The notes: generated from the letters alone by a model not told the origin. Counted from the first letter of the stretch, positions 1-8,491 are shown. The stretch is 64,000 nucleotides of DNA from CAVRJC01 sp964505725 (GCA_964505725.1 CAZDJK010000008.1:62001-126000), one strand, 5' to 3'. Made by a program: numbers and translations.

Positions 1-31
1 CCTCAACGCGGTCTCGAAGGCGGCGCGATGA
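1..31 (+). CDS. 3' end of an upstream gene (partial)
   Basis: An open frame enters the window and gives the codons for LNAVSKAAR from base 2, then a TGA at 29-31. The stop overlaps the next start codon as ATGA, the arrangement of translationally coupled actinobacterial genes. Too little is visible to name a function. Confidence 0.4.
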   Translation, partial: LNAVSKAAR

Positions 32-885
32 GCGCGGTCGTGCCCGCGAGCACGAGCAGGGCCGAGCGGGCGATGGCACCGCTGTGGCTGGCGTCCTTGC
101 GCGCGCCCGAGGCGCAGGAGGAGTACGAGAAGCTCGGGCTCGATCCGAGCGAGCGCTACTTCCCCGCACGCGCCGCACCGCTGGGCGAGGCCTCGCTCGA
201 GCTCGTCGTGGCGACGTTCTTCAACTTCAGCCCGCGCGCCGTCGCGCGCGCGATCCCCGGCGCCTGGACGAAGGCGACGCCCGAGCAGATCCTCGCCGCG
301 CAGCTCTCCGGGATCGACCGCGCGCTCGCGAGGGCGTTCGAGAACGTGGACCCCGAAGTGATCACCGAGCTGCTCTCGCTGTTGCGCCCCGCGGCGGAAG
401 CGGCGGCGACGCGGCCGGAGGGCCGCCCATTGTTCGCGGGCTACGCGTCACTGTCCTGGCCCGACGAACCACACCTCGCGCTCTGGCACGCGCACTACCT
501 GTTGCGCGAATTCCGTGGCGACGGGCACATCGCGGTGCTCGTGGCGGAAGGCCTCACCGGGCACCAGGCCCTCGCGCTCCACGTCGCGATGCTGCCGGCG
601 ATCGGACCCGTGTTCCGCCAGTCGCGCGCGTGGACCGACGACGAGTGGGGGGCGACCCTGGCCTCGCTGCGGGCCGACGGTTGGCTCACCGACGACGAGG
701 AGCTCGCCCTCACCCCGGAGGGCGCGCGCCGGCGGCAGGCGATCGAGGACCGCACGAACGAGCTGGCCCTGCCCGCGTACGCGCCGATCGGCCAGGAGGG
801 AGTTGACCGCGTCATCGAGCTCGGGGAGCCGATCGGGGAGACGATGGCCAAGGCCGACCTCACCATGACGCTTCCCCGCAACTGA
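28..885 (+). CDS. SCO6745 / SalK-like family protein
   Basis: This 285-residue soluble protein has no signal peptide or membrane segment. The hallmark is near residues 35-57, where a helix with EKLGLDPSERYFPARAAPLG is followed by TFFNFSPRAVARAIPGAW. I associate this pattern with the actinobacterial SCO6745 family, which includes SalK-like proteins from biosynthetic clusters and has no settled biochemical role. The C-terminal third (WTDDEW, LRADGWL, LTPEGARRR) looks like a degenerate winged-helix domain. The ATG at 28 has a GAAGGCGG ribosome-binding site and overlaps the preceding stop, so I prefer it to the ATG at 73. The gene ends just before a strong bidirectional terminator. Confidence 0.75.
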   Translation: MSAVVPASTSRAERAMAPLWLASLRAPEAQEEYEKLGLDPSERYFPARAAPLGEASLELVVATFFNFSPRAVARAIPGAWTKATPEQILAAQLSGIDRALARAFENVDPEVITELLSLLRPAAEAAATRPEGRPLFAGYASLSWPDEPHLALWHAHYLLREFRGDGHIAVLVAEGLTGHQALALHVAMLPAIGPVFRQSRAWTDDEWGATLASLRADGWLTDDEELALTPEGARRRQAIEDRTNELALPAYAPIGQEGVDRVIELGEPIGETMAKADLTMTLPRN

Positions 886-895
886 CGCTACCGGT

Positions 896-945
896 CAAAC
901 CTGCATCGCTCGGGCGAGATGCTCGACCCGAGCGACGCAGGTTTG
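896..945. terminator. Bidirectional transcription terminator
   Basis: The arms at 896-914 and 927-945 are 19 bases long with a single mismatch, and the 12-base loop can itself form a small CGAG/CTCG hairpin. The outer arms start with CAAAC and end with GTTTG, so each strand has a short A/T flank. It lies between two convergent genes, ending at 885 and 962, and probably serves both. Confidence 0.85.
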
Positions 946-961
946 CCGTGGGGGACGGTGG

Positions 962-1168
962 TCACATGTTCGGGCAGTTCGCTTGGCTCCCCGAATTCCC
1001 GCTCGACGGTGTCGTCGTCGAGCTGCCCGAGGAGCTGTTCGAGCTGCCCGAGGAATTGCTCGAGCTGCCCGAGCCGCTCGTCTGGGCGTACGCGATCGCC
1101 GCGCCACCGCCGACCAGCGACGCGGTCAGCGCACCGACGACCAGGCTCTTCCGCAGCAGTCCATTCAT
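962..1168 (-). CDS. Small secreted Ser/Gly/Asn-rich protein
   Basis: The 68-residue product starts with a clear Sec signal peptide: a basic MNGLLRK, a hydrophobic core to about residue 24, then an AIAYA cleavage site near residue 28. The mature part is about 40 residues of Ser, Gly, Asn and Thr with one Cys, and looks disordered. The start is secure because GGGAGGTGA sits 7 bases before the ATG. Its function is unknown. A short exported wall-associated or matrix peptide is possible, but no known family is recognisable. Confidence 0.7.
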   Translation of the reverse strand: MNGLLRKSLVVGALTASLVGGGAAIAYAQTSGSGSSSNSSGSSNSSSGSSTTTPSSGNSGSQANCPNM

Positions 1169-1295
1169 ACGTCATCACCTCCCTTCGCCATGCGGGACGC
1201 AGACCGCATTCAAACGAACCGCGGCTAAGAGCCGTGTAAGACCCGACGACGTTTCCTGAGAGAGCAGGCACGCACGACGCGCGCGTGACGTACCG

Positions 1296-2447
1296 TCAGT
1301 CGCCGGCGCTCGCGATCGCCCCGACGTCGTGGAGACGCTCGACCTCGGACGGGTCGAAGCCCCAGTCCCTCAGCACCTCGTCGGTGTGGGCGGCGTAACG
1401 GGGTGAGGGCCCCTGGATCTCGCCGGGCGTGCGCGAGAAGCGCGGCGCGGGCGCGGGTTGGCGCATGCCGAACGCACGGACGAGCGTCTCGCGCGCCGCC
1501 ATCTGCGGGTGCACGAACGCTTCCGTCATCCGGAGCACCGGCGCCACGCACGCGTCGCTGCCCTCGAACACCGTGCACCACTCGTCGCGTGTCCGGGTCG
1601 CGAACGTCTCGGTGAACCGCCGCCGCACCGTCGGCCAGCCATCGCGATCCATCTGCGCGGGCAGATCCTCGTGGCCGAGACCGAGCTGCTCGAGGAGCTC
1701 GGCATAGAACTCGGGCTCGATCGCACCGACGGCCATGTACTCGCCGTCGGCCGTCTCGTACACGTCGTAGAACGGTGCGCCGGTGTCGAGGATGTTCACG
1801 CCCCGCGTCTCCTCCCAGTTGCCGGTCTCCAGGTAGCCCCACGTCATCGCCATCAGCGACGCGGCGCCGTCGACCATCGCGGTGTCGACGACCTGTCCCC
1901 TTCCGCTGGTGCGCGCCTCGAGCAACCCGCACACGATCCCGAGCGCGAGGTACAGCGCGCCGCCCCCGAAGTCGCCGACGAGGTTCAGCGGCGGCGTGGG
2001 GGCCGCACCGGCGCGACCGAAGTGCGCGAGCGCCCCCGCGATCGAGATGTAGTCGATGTCGTGTCCGGCGGTCGACGCCAGCGGTCCGGTCTGCCCCCAC
2101 CCGGTCATCCGGGCGTACACGAGGCGCTCGTTGCGGCCCATGCACTCGTCGGGCCCGACCCCCAGCCGCTCGGCGACCCCGGGCCGGAACGGGTCGATGA
2201 GCACGTCGGCCTGCGCCGCGAGCCGAAGCACGCACTCGACCCCGTCAGGATGCTTGAGGTCGACGCCGATCGAGCGCCGCCCGCGCGCGGTCACGATGGA
2301 CGTGACGGCACGCGTCGGGCGGTTCGCCCAGTCGCGGCGGTCGACCAGCACCACATCTGCCCCGAGATCGGAGAGGAGCATGCCGCAGAACGGCCCCGGA
2401 CCGAGCCCGGCGAGCTCGACCACCTTCACCCCCGTCAGCGGTCCCAC
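1296..2447 (-). CDS. Alpha-methylacyl-CoA racemase (family III CoA-transferase fold)
   Basis: This 383-residue protein has the CaiB/BaiF fold, with an N-terminal VKVVELAGLGPGPFCGMLLSDLG nucleotide-CoA motif split over residues 8-28. The residues used by the mycobacterial racemase MCR are all placed as expected: His129 in AGHDIDY, Asp159 in NLVGDFGGG and Glu244 in GAIEPEFY. It probably epimerises 2-methylacyl-CoA thioesters from branched-chain or sterol side-chain oxidation in the cytosol, though substrate is not readable from sequence. The MDR oxidoreductase gene lies 9 bases upstream on the same strand, so the two likely form one transcript. Confidence 0.85.
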   Translation of the reverse strand: MGPLTGVKVVELAGLGPGPFCGMLLSDLGADVVLVDRRDWANRPTRAVTSIVTARGRRSIGVDLKHPDGVECVLRLAAQADVLIDPFRPGVAERLGVGPDECMGRNERLVYARMTGWGQTGPLASTAGHDIDYISIAGALAHFGRAGAAPTPPLNLVGDFGGGALYLALGIVCGLLEARTSGRGQVVDTAMVDGAASLMAMTWGYLETGNWEETRGVNILDTGAPFYDVYETADGEYMAVGAIEPEFYAELLEQLGLGHEDLPAQMDRDGWPTVRRRFTETFATRTRDEWCTVFEGSDACVAPVLRMTEAFVHPQMAARETLVRAFGMRQPAPAPRFSRTPGEIQGPSPRYAAHTDEVLRDWGFDPSEVERLHDVGAIASAGD

Positions 2448-2456
2448 GCGCTCCTC

Positions 2457-3455
2457 CTACTCCGCCTGCCCCGCGCGCGCATCCCGGACGTCGAGCAGGA
2501 TCTTGCCGGTGACCCTGCGTCCGCTCATCGCGGCCAGCGCGTCGGCGACGTCGGCGAGCGGGTACACGGCGGAAACGTACGGGTGGAGGGTGCCGTCGGC
2601 CAGCAACGCGCGGAGCTCGGCCCGGTCGCGGGCAAGCCGGTCGGCGGCGTAACGGCCCCAATTCCAGAACTCGAACGAGGTGACGGTCACCCCCTTGAGC
2701 AGGACGAGGTTCAAGGGGATGCGCGGGATCTCGCCGGACGCGAACCCGAGCACCACGTAGCGCGCACCGAACCGGCAGCTCCGCAGCGCGGGCTCGGAGT
2801 AAGGGCCACCCACCGGGTCGATCACGACGTCGGCGCCGCCGTCGGTCAGCTCGCGGAGGCGGGTCTTCAGATCCTCGGTCGCGTAGTTGATGGTGGCCTC
2901 GGCCCCCTGCGCGCGGCACACCCCGAGCTTGGCGTCGCTCGACGCCGCCGCGACCACATGGCCACCGAGGTGGACCGCGATCTCGACCGCGGCGAGACCG
3001 ACGCCGCCGCCCGCACCGAGCACCGCGACGTGCTCGCCCGGCTGCACGTCGGCCGCGCTGCGCAACGCGTGGTACGCGGTCGCGTGCGCGACTCCGAAGG
3101 CGGCGGCGGTGTCGAGCCCGACGTGGTCGGGCACCGGTGTGAGCCCGGACGCGGGCACCGCGATCCGCTCCGCGTAGGCACCGACGAGGGTCGAACCGGT
3201 CACGCGATCCCCCGGTCGCACCCCGTCGACGTCGTCGCCGACCGCCGCGACCGTGCCTGCGAACTCGCTCCCCAGCGTGAACGGCGGCGGAGCCGGCACC
3301 TGGTACCCACCGGCGACCATGAGCGCGTCGGTGAAGTTCACCGCGGCATACGCGATGTCGACGAGGGCGTCACCCGGTCCGACGACGGGGTCGGCCACGT
3401 CCTCGACCACGACACCGCTGACCGGGCCGATCTCGTGACAACGCGCGGCTCGCAC
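2457..3455 (-). CDS. NADPH:quinone oxidoreductase-like MDR enzyme
   Basis: The protein is a zinc-free medium-chain dehydrogenase/reductase of about 332 residues. It has a GroES-like N-terminal half (AAVNFTDALMVAGGY) and a Rossmann half with LGAGGGVGLAAVEIA. The structural and catalytic zinc cysteines of alcohol dehydrogenases are absent, so a quinone or enoyl reductase role is likely, with NADPH the probable cofactor. I use the GTG at 3455 (VRAARCHEIG), where homology begins; the open frame continues to 3506. It sits just upstream of the racemase gene and may share its transcript. The true substrate cannot be told. Confidence 0.8.
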   Translation of the reverse strand: MRAARCHEIGPVSGVVVEDVADPVVGPGDALVDIAYAAVNFTDALMVAGGYQVPAPPPFTLGSEFAGTVAAVGDDVDGVRPGDRVTGSTLVGAYAERIAVPASGLTPVPDHVGLDTAAAFGVAHATAYHALRSAADVQPGEHVAVLGAGGGVGLAAVEIAVHLGGHVVAAASSDAKLGVCRAQGAEATINYATEDLKTRLRELTDGGADVVIDPVGGPYSEPALRSCRFGARYVVLGFASGEIPRIPLNLVLLKGVTVTSFEFWNWGRYAADRLARDRAELRALLADGTLHPYVSAVYPLADVADALAAMSGRRVTGKILLDVRDARAGQAE

Positions 3456-3509
3456 GCACGGGATCGTAGGCCGATCCGCGACGCGGCACGGCCGCCGGAG
3501 CGACACGCC

Positions 3510-3902
3510 TCACAGCGTCAAGCCGAGGTTGCGCAGGCGCCTGAGCTCCTCGAAGTGACGCGCGCTCAGACGCGCGAGCTTCGCGGCGCCGACGCGCGTG
3601 AGGCGCAAGCGCACGACCCGATGGTCGGAGGTGTCGCGCACGCGTTGCACGAGCCCGGCTTCCGCGGCCCGGTCGACGAGTCCCACTGCGCTGTGGTGCC
3701 GGAGGAGCAGGCGTTCGGCGACCTCACCCACTGTGGGCTCACCGCCGTCGCCGCGGATCGCGAGGAGCAGCTGGTGCTGTGCCGGAGTCAGGTGCTCGGC
3801 GCGCGCCTGCTCCTCACTCCAGTGGAGGAATTGGCGGAGCGCGGTGCGGAACTCCAGGAGCTGGCGGTACTGGGCGCCGGTCAGGTCCTTGCGGGAAGCC
3901 AC
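3510..3902 (-). CDS. MarR family transcriptional regulator
   Basis: The 130-residue protein has the MarR winged helix: helices around LTPAQHQLLLAI, the recognition region TVGEVAERLLLRHHSAVGLVDRAAEAGLV, and a wing with DTSDHRVVRLRLT. It should bind DNA as a dimer and respond to small ligands, often phenolic. It starts with GTG at 3902 without a ribosome-binding site. A TACGAT -10 box lies exactly 6 bases upstream, suggesting a leaderless mRNA. It is divergent from a ClC gene and their shared 25-bp gap holds a perfect palindrome, its likely operator, so it probably represses itself and the channel gene. Confidence 0.9.
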   Translation of the reverse strand: MASRKDLTGAQYRQLLEFRTALRQFLHWSEEQARAEHLTPAQHQLLLAIRGDGGEPTVGEVAERLLLRHHSAVGLVDRAAEAGLVQRVRDTSDHRVVRLRLTRVGAAKLARLSARHFEELRRLRNLGLTL

Positions 3903-3927
3903 AGCTCAATCGTAGTACGATATTATC
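3903..3927. promoter_or_regulatory. Mirror-symmetric divergent promoter and putative MarR operator
   Basis: The 13-bp perfect palindrome ATCGTAGTACGAT covers 3909-3921. Each half is also a TACGAT -10 hexamer, one facing each way, and each is followed by exactly 6 bases and a GTG start codon (3902 minus, 3928 plus). A dimer bound here would cover both -10 boxes at once. The promoter reading is inferred from the TANNNT pattern; the symmetry is seen directly. Confidence 0.6.
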
Positions 3928-5190
3928 GTGTTCCGAGGCTTCCGCTTCCACCCCGAGTGGATCGACCGCATGTCGCTCGGGCTGTCGCGGCGGATGCTCG
4001 GGTTCGTCCTCCTCGTGGGGCTCGGCGGCGGGCTGGTCGGCGCCGGTTATCTGCTCGTGCTCCACATCCTCCAGCACGGCCTCTGGCCGACGGAGTGGAG
4101 TGGGGCAGTCGGCTTCCTGGTGCTCGGCAGCGTCGGCCTCGCGACCGGCCTCGTCGTACGGTTCGTCGGGAGCCCGGGCGACGTGGAGCTGATGGTCGAC
4201 AACGTGCACGTCTCGGGCACCGCTCCCGGACTCCGGATGCTGCGGTCCCTGCTTCCCGTGTCCTGGCTGTGCATCGCGTCGGGCGGTGCCATGGGCCCGG
4301 AGGCGCCGCTCGTCCAGACGACCGGTTCGCTGGCGGCCGCGGTCGGTGCCCGCACGACCGACGACGCGATCGACCGACGGGTGCTGACCATCACGGGGAT
4401 GGCCGCCGGCTTCACCGTGCTGTTCGGCGCGCCGCTCGGATCGGCGTTGTTCGCGCTCGAGCTCCTCCACCGCCGGGGCCTCGAGTACTACGAGGCGCTG
4501 CTGCCCGCCGTCCTCGGATCGCTCGCGGGTTACGGCGTGTACGTCGCGACGACCGGTGCCGGCCTTGCTCCCGTGTGGCACATCCCCGCACCCGCGAACA
4601 TCCACGTGGCCGACCTCGGGTGGGCGGCGCTCGCCGGCCTCGCGGGCGCGCTGATCGCAGTGGCGTTCACCTATCTCTGCACGTTGCTCCGCCGCGTCGC
4701 GCGTCTCGTGCGCGCCGAGCTCCGGCCGGTGATCGGCGGGCTCGTGCTCGCGTCGCTCGGCCTCGCATCCGTGTACTCGCTCACCTACGGCGAGGTGCAG
4801 ATCAACAACATCCTCCGCCACCCGAGCGGCGCGATCGCGTTCTTCGCGCTTGCCGCCGGCGCCAAGCTCGCAGGTACGTCGGTGACCCTCGCGTCCGAGT
4901 GGCGGGGCGGGTTCATCATCCCGCTGTTCTTCATGGGTGTGTGCATCGCCCGCGCCTTGCACGGCATCTTCCCCGGGAGCAACGAAGCGGTGCTCATCGG
5001 CTCGCTGATGGCGGCGGCCAACGTCGGCGTGACCAAGACCCCGCTCGGCTCGACCCTCGTCGTCACCGAGATGGGCGGCCTCCGCCTCCTCCCGACCACC
5101 ATCCTCGCCGCCATGCTCGCGCTCCTGCTCACCAGCCAGGTCGGGCTCATCGACACCCAACGCGCCCGCACCCCCATCGGCGAACCCTGA
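3928..5190 (+). CDS. ClC-type chloride channel/transporter
   Basis: The 420-residue integral membrane protein has about ten hydrophobic segments. ClC filter elements are recognisable in order: VSGTAPG near residue 95 (GSGIP position), GGAMGPEAPL near 118-127 (GREGP position, with the gating glutamate kept) and GGFIIPLFF near 330 (GxFxP position). It should move chloride, probably coupled to protons because the gating Glu remains. The GTG start at 3928 has no ribosome-binding site and appears leaderless; the in-frame ATG at 3970 is an alternative. It is divergent from marR and likely controlled by it. A hairpin terminator follows at 5206-5238. Confidence 0.88.
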   Translation: MFRGFRFHPEWIDRMSLGLSRRMLGFVLLVGLGGGLVGAGYLLVLHILQHGLWPTEWSGAVGFLVLGSVGLATGLVVRFVGSPGDVELMVDNVHVSGTAPGLRMLRSLLPVSWLCIASGGAMGPEAPLVQTTGSLAAAVGARTTDDAIDRRVLTITGMAAGFTVLFGAPLGSALFALELLHRRGLEYYEALLPAVLGSLAGYGVYVATTGAGLAPVWHIPAPANIHVADLGWAALAGLAGALIAVAFTYLCTLLRRVARLVRAELRPVIGGLVLASLGLASVYSLTYGEVQINNILRHPSGAIAFFALAAGAKLAGTSVTLASEWRGGFIIPLFFMGVCIARALHGIFPGSNEAVLIGSLMAAANVGVTKTPLGSTLVVTEMGGLRLLPTTILAAMLALLLTSQVGLIDTQRARTPIGEP

Positions 5191-5205
5191 GCCCCCGACC
5201 AGGCG

Positions 5206-5238
5206 GCGCCGTCCGTCGGCGCGCGCAGCGGACGGCGC
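5206..5238 (+). terminator. Hairpin terminator after the ClC gene
   Basis: The perfect 10-base arms GCGCCGTCCG (5206-5215) and CGGACGGCGC (5229-5238) flank a 13-base loop. No T-run follows, as is common in GC-rich actinobacteria. It lies between convergent genes ending at 5190 and 5294 and could act in both directions. Confidence 0.65.
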
Positions 5239-5293
5239 GAGCGAAGCGAGCTCGTGAAGGGAGCGAGCACGGCGACGGGCGGCGCCGCCGGGC

Positions 5294-5620
5294 TCACCGC
5301 CCGACGGCGCGCTCCAGCTCCGCCTTGCTCATCCTCGACCGCCCCGCGATGTTCCTCTGCCGCGCCTCGTTGTAGAGCTGCTCCTTGGTGCGCCCGCCTG
5401 GCCCGCGGTGGGAGCGCAGCCCGCCGCGCCGCGAAGACGAGATGTCGTCGGTCGACGTCCGGCTCGCGGTCGCCGCCTCGCCGTGACGCGCCCGCTCCTT
5501 GTTGACGGTCCGTGCCGCGATCTCCTCGGCCGTGTCCTCGGACTGACCCCGCTCCTCGAGCCCTTCCTTGATGTGCTCGTACTGGCGCTCGCGCTTCTCG
5601 CTCCAGGCGTTGGGTGGCAT
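5294..5620 (-). CDS. Small basic protein of the 'plasmid stabilization' family
   Basis: The 108-residue protein begins MPPNAWSEKRERQYEHIKEG and ends with a TKEQLYNEARQRNIAGRS helix pair resembling a Rho-N/SAP nucleic-acid-binding motif. Proteins with this layout are common in actinobacteria and are usually labelled plasmid stabilization protein, although most are chromosomal and uncharacterised. The start is firm: AGGAGG lies 6 bases before the ATG at 5620. The centre (GEAATASRTSTDDISSSRRGG) is probably disordered. A stress-related DNA- or RNA-binding role is a guess. Confidence 0.75.
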   Translation of the reverse strand: MPPNAWSEKRERQYEHIKEGLEERGQSEDTAEEIAARTVNKERARHGEAATASRTSTDDISSSRRGGLRSHRGPGGRTKEQLYNEARQRNIAGRSRMSKAELERAVGR

Positions 5621-5734
5621 GCAGGCCTCCTGTCGGTCGAATCCGTCGCGGTTGTACCCGTGCGGCCAGGATTCGACCCCCGGACCGAGACCGGCGACGC
5701 GGCCACGTTTGGAGCCCGGCGGGTCCTCGCACGC

Positions 5735-7471
5735 ATGATGCATGCCGTGGAGGACGCGAACGGACGACCGCGCCCGGCGATCGTCGCGGTGGACGACGAC
5801 CCGTACGCACGGGATCGTCTCGCGTCCGAGCTCCAACGGCGCTATGCGAGCGACTACCTCGTGGTGTGCTGCGCGACGTCGGAGGCCGCGCTCGAGTGGC
5901 TCACCGGCACGCGCGAGCGGGGCGCACCGGTGGCACTGGTGCTCGCAGACCAGTGGATGCCGGGCCTGACCGGCGCCGAGCTGCTGGCGCGTGTGGCACG
6001 CGACCTCCCCACGACGAAGCGCGGGCTCCTGATCGACTTCGGCGCGTGGGGCGACGGTCCGACCGCCGATGCGATCCGGGGCGCGATGGCGCGGTCCGAG
6101 ATCGACTACTACGTGCTCAAGCCCTGGCGTCGCAACGACGAGCTGTTCCACCGGACGGTGAGCGAGTTCCTCCACGAGTGGGCACGGGCCGACGTCGACG
6201 CCGAGGCGCGGGAGCTCGCGGTGCTCTCTCCGCCCGGGTCCACGCGCGGACACGAGCTCCACGACCTGCTCGTGCGCAACGGGATCCCGCACGTCTTCCA
6301 CGACTCCAGCTCGCGTCGCGGCGCGGCGCTCCTCGCGTCGGTCGGGATCACGGACCCCGAGGTCCCGGTGGTGCTGCTCCTCGACGGCCAGGTGCTGCTC
6401 GATCCCTCCAACGACGAGCTCGCCCGCGCGTACGGGGTCACGACCACGCTCGACGAGCGCCGGACGTTCGACCTCGTCGTGGTGGGCGGCGGACCCGCGG
6501 GCCTGGCGGCCGCGGTCACCGCGGCCAGCGAAGGGCTCGACGTGCTCGTCGTGGAGGGGGAGTCGGTCGGCGGGCAGGCCTCGACGAGCTCCCGGATCCG
6601 GAACTACCTGGGGTTCTCACGTGGCGTCACCGGTGCCGAGCTCGCCCAACGCGCGTACCAACAGGCGTGGGTGTTCGGCGTGTCGTTCCTGCACATGCGA
6701 ACGGTCGCCGGCCTCACCCGTACCGGCTCGATGCACCGGGTGGAGCTGTCGGGGGACGAAGCGGTCGACGCGCGCGCGGTCCTGATCGCGAGTGGAGCGT
6801 CGTACAACCGGCTCGGCATCTCCGCGCTCGAGGAGCTCATCGGACGCGGCGTGTTCTACGGCGCGACCGTGTCCGAGGCGCGGAGCAGCGCGGGCGGGCA
6901 CGCGTTCGTGGTGGGAGCAGGGAACTCGGCCGGGCAGGCCGCGTTGCACCTCGCCAAGTTCGCCGGGCGGGTGACAGTGCTGGCGCGGGCGGCGACGCTC
7001 GAGCACTCGATGTCGCAGTACCTGCGGTCCGAGCTCGCGGTCACGCCGAACGTCGACGTCCACACGCGCACGCAGGTCGTGGGCGGCGGCGGCGACGGCG
7101 TGCTCGACCACGTGGTGCTCCGCGACCTCGACACCGGAGCGGAGCACCGCGCCGAGGCCGACGCTCTGTTCGTCCTCATCGGCGCGCACCCGAACAGCGC
7201 CTGGCTGCCCGACGCGGTGGCGCGGGACGACGCCGGCTTCGTCCTCACCGGGAGCGATGTCGTCGAGGCGGACGTCGCCTCCGGTGCACCGGCGTCCTGG
7301 CCGATCGACCGCCTGCCGTACACGTTCGAGACGAGCGTTCCCGGGGTGTTCGCGGTCGGCGACGTCCGCGCCGGGTCGGTGAAGCGCGTCGCGTCCGCGG
7401 TCGGGGAGGGCGCGGTCGTGATCGCGCAGGTGCTGCGATGGCTGGCGCCCGCCGAGACGGTCAGGGGTTGA
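5735..7471 (+). CDS. Fused receiver / glutaredoxin-like / thioredoxin-reductase-like flavoprotein
   Basis: The protein is about 578 residues in three parts. Residues 14-150 are a CheY-like receiver with acidic residues 20-22, phospho-acceptor Asp72 (ADQWMPG) and Lys129. Residues 160-235 resemble a glutaredoxin fold without cysteines. Residues 245 to the end are a thioredoxin-reductase-type FAD/NADPH module with GGGPAG (251-256), GAGNSAGQAA and a final GVFAVGDVR. The redox CxxC of real thioredoxin reductase is replaced by GATVSEA, as I recall for sister proteins fused to cNMP-binding domains. It should therefore be a signal-controlled NADPH flavoenzyme with another electron acceptor. No histidine kinase is adjacent. 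Start choice (5735 or 5738) is uncertain for lack of a clear ribosome-binding site. Confidence 0.82.
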   Translation: MMHAVEDANGRPRPAIVAVDDDPYARDRLASELQRRYASDYLVVCCATSEAALEWLTGTRERGAPVALVLADQWMPGLTGAELLARVARDLPTTKRGLLIDFGAWGDGPTADAIRGAMARSEIDYYVLKPWRRNDELFHRTVSEFLHEWARADVDAEARELAVLSPPGSTRGHELHDLLVRNGIPHVFHDSSSRRGAALLASVGITDPEVPVVLLLDGQVLLDPSNDELARAYGVTTTLDERRTFDLVVVGGGPAGLAAAVTAASEGLDVLVVEGESVGGQASTSSRIRNYLGFSRGVTGAELAQRAYQQAWVFGVSFLHMRTVAGLTRTGSMHRVELSGDEAVDARAVLIASGASYNRLGISALEELIGRGVFYGATVSEARSSAGGHAFVVGAGNSAGQAALHLAKFAGRVTVLARAATLEHSMSQYLRSELAVTPNVDVHTRTQVVGGGGDGVLDHVVLRDLDTGAEHRAEADALFVLIGAHPNSAWLPDAVARDDAGFVLTGSDVVEADVASGAPASWPIDRLPYTFETSVPGVFAVGDVRAGSVKRVASAVGEGAVVIAQVLRWLAPAETVRG

Positions 7472-8345
7472 GGGTCCAGCCGCCTCGCTCGTCACGCAGC
7501 CACCCGCTCGACGCCCACGTGCCGCCGTCGACCGGCACGGTGATGCCGGTGACGTACTCGGACATCTTCGAGCACAGCCACACGACAGTGCTGGCGCACT
7601 CCTCGACCACCCCCTCCCGCCCGAGCGGTACGAGCTTGGCCCACTCCTCAGAGGAGTCGGCCCACGAGTCGGGGTCGACGGGGCCGTTGCGGTTGCCGCG
7701 CCCACCCGGGGACACGGTGTGGTCGGGCGCGATGCAGTTCACCCGGATCCCGTGCTCACCGAGCTCGACGGCCATGGTGCGGGTGAAGTTGTTCATGCCC
7801 GCCTTGCACGCCGAGTACACGGCGAACATCGGCGCGGCGCGTGAACCCTCGATGCTCGACACGTTGACGATCGAGCCGCCGCGTCCGGCGTCGATCATGA
7901 TGCGCGCCGCTTCCTGGGTGGCGAAGAGCATGCTGAAGAGATTGATGTCGACGTGGCGACGGATGCTCCGCTCGGGTTGGGTCATGAACCGTCCTCCCCG
8001 GACGCCACCAGCGTTGTTCACCAGGATGTCGATGCTTCCGAAGGCCTCGTGGGCACGCGCGATCGCGGCGCGGATCTGATCGGCGTCCATCACGTCGGTG
8101 GGGATGCCGATGCCCTCCCGGCCGAGCTCGCGGATGGCGCCTTCGGTCGCCGCGCATCGCTCGGGCTCGATGTCGAGCACCGCCACGTTGGCGCCGAACT
8201 TCGCCAGCCCGAGCGCGATCCCCTGCCCGATCCCGCCGCCACCACCGGTCACGACTGCTCCCTGCCCGGTGAGGAGGATGTCGGACGGGTCGAGGATCGT
8301 GTGCAGCGTGTCGCGGGCGATGGCCATGACCTCCACGTGGTCCAC
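7461..8345 (-). CDS. Short-chain dehydrogenase/reductase
   Basis: This classical SDR of about 294 residues has the TGGGGGIGQGIA cofactor motif, NNAGG, VNVSSIEG with the catalytic Ser, and YSACK with the catalytic Tyr and Lys. All key residues are present, so it should be an active NAD(P)-dependent dehydrogenase of unknown substrate. The acidic residue after the second strand (VLDIEPE) favours NAD. Homology starts near MAIARDTL (8327). I chose the GTG at 8345 because AGAGGGG precedes it at workable spacing. It overlaps the flavoprotein gene tail-to-tail by 11 bases. Confidence 0.82.
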   Translation of the reverse strand: MDHVEVMAIARDTLHTILDPSDILLTGQGAVVTGGGGGIGQGIALGLAKFGANVAVLDIEPERCAATEGAIRELGREGIGIPTDVMDADQIRAAIARAHEAFGSIDILVNNAGGVRGGRFMTQPERSIRRHVDINLFSMLFATQEAARIMIDAGRGGSIVNVSSIEGSRAAPMFAVYSACKAGMNNFTRTMAVELGEHGIRVNCIAPDHTVSPGGRGNRNGPVDPDSWADSSEEWAKLVPLGREGVVEECASTVVWLCSKMSEYVTGITVPVDGGTWASSGWLRDERGGWTLNP

Positions 8346-8491
8346 GTGGGTAACCCCTCTCCCGGCCCGGGGGGGCCGACGGGCCGAGACTATTGGGGCG
8401 CGGCAGAGCGTGCGTCGCCCCCGCCGGCGGGCCACGATGGGCGCGCGATCCCACCGGGAGACGGGCTTGCCGGGCCGGCGGCCCGCCGCCG

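Noticed and set aside
1222..1234. CGGCT-AAG-AGCCG hairpin near 1222-1234
   Set aside because: Only a 5-bp stem with no T-run; could be chance in the promoter region of the small secreted protein.
1458..5375. 1305-codon plus-strand open frame
   Set aside because: It runs antisense through the racemase, MDR and marR genes and out of frame through ClC, with Arg/Pro/His-rich shadow sequence and no domain.
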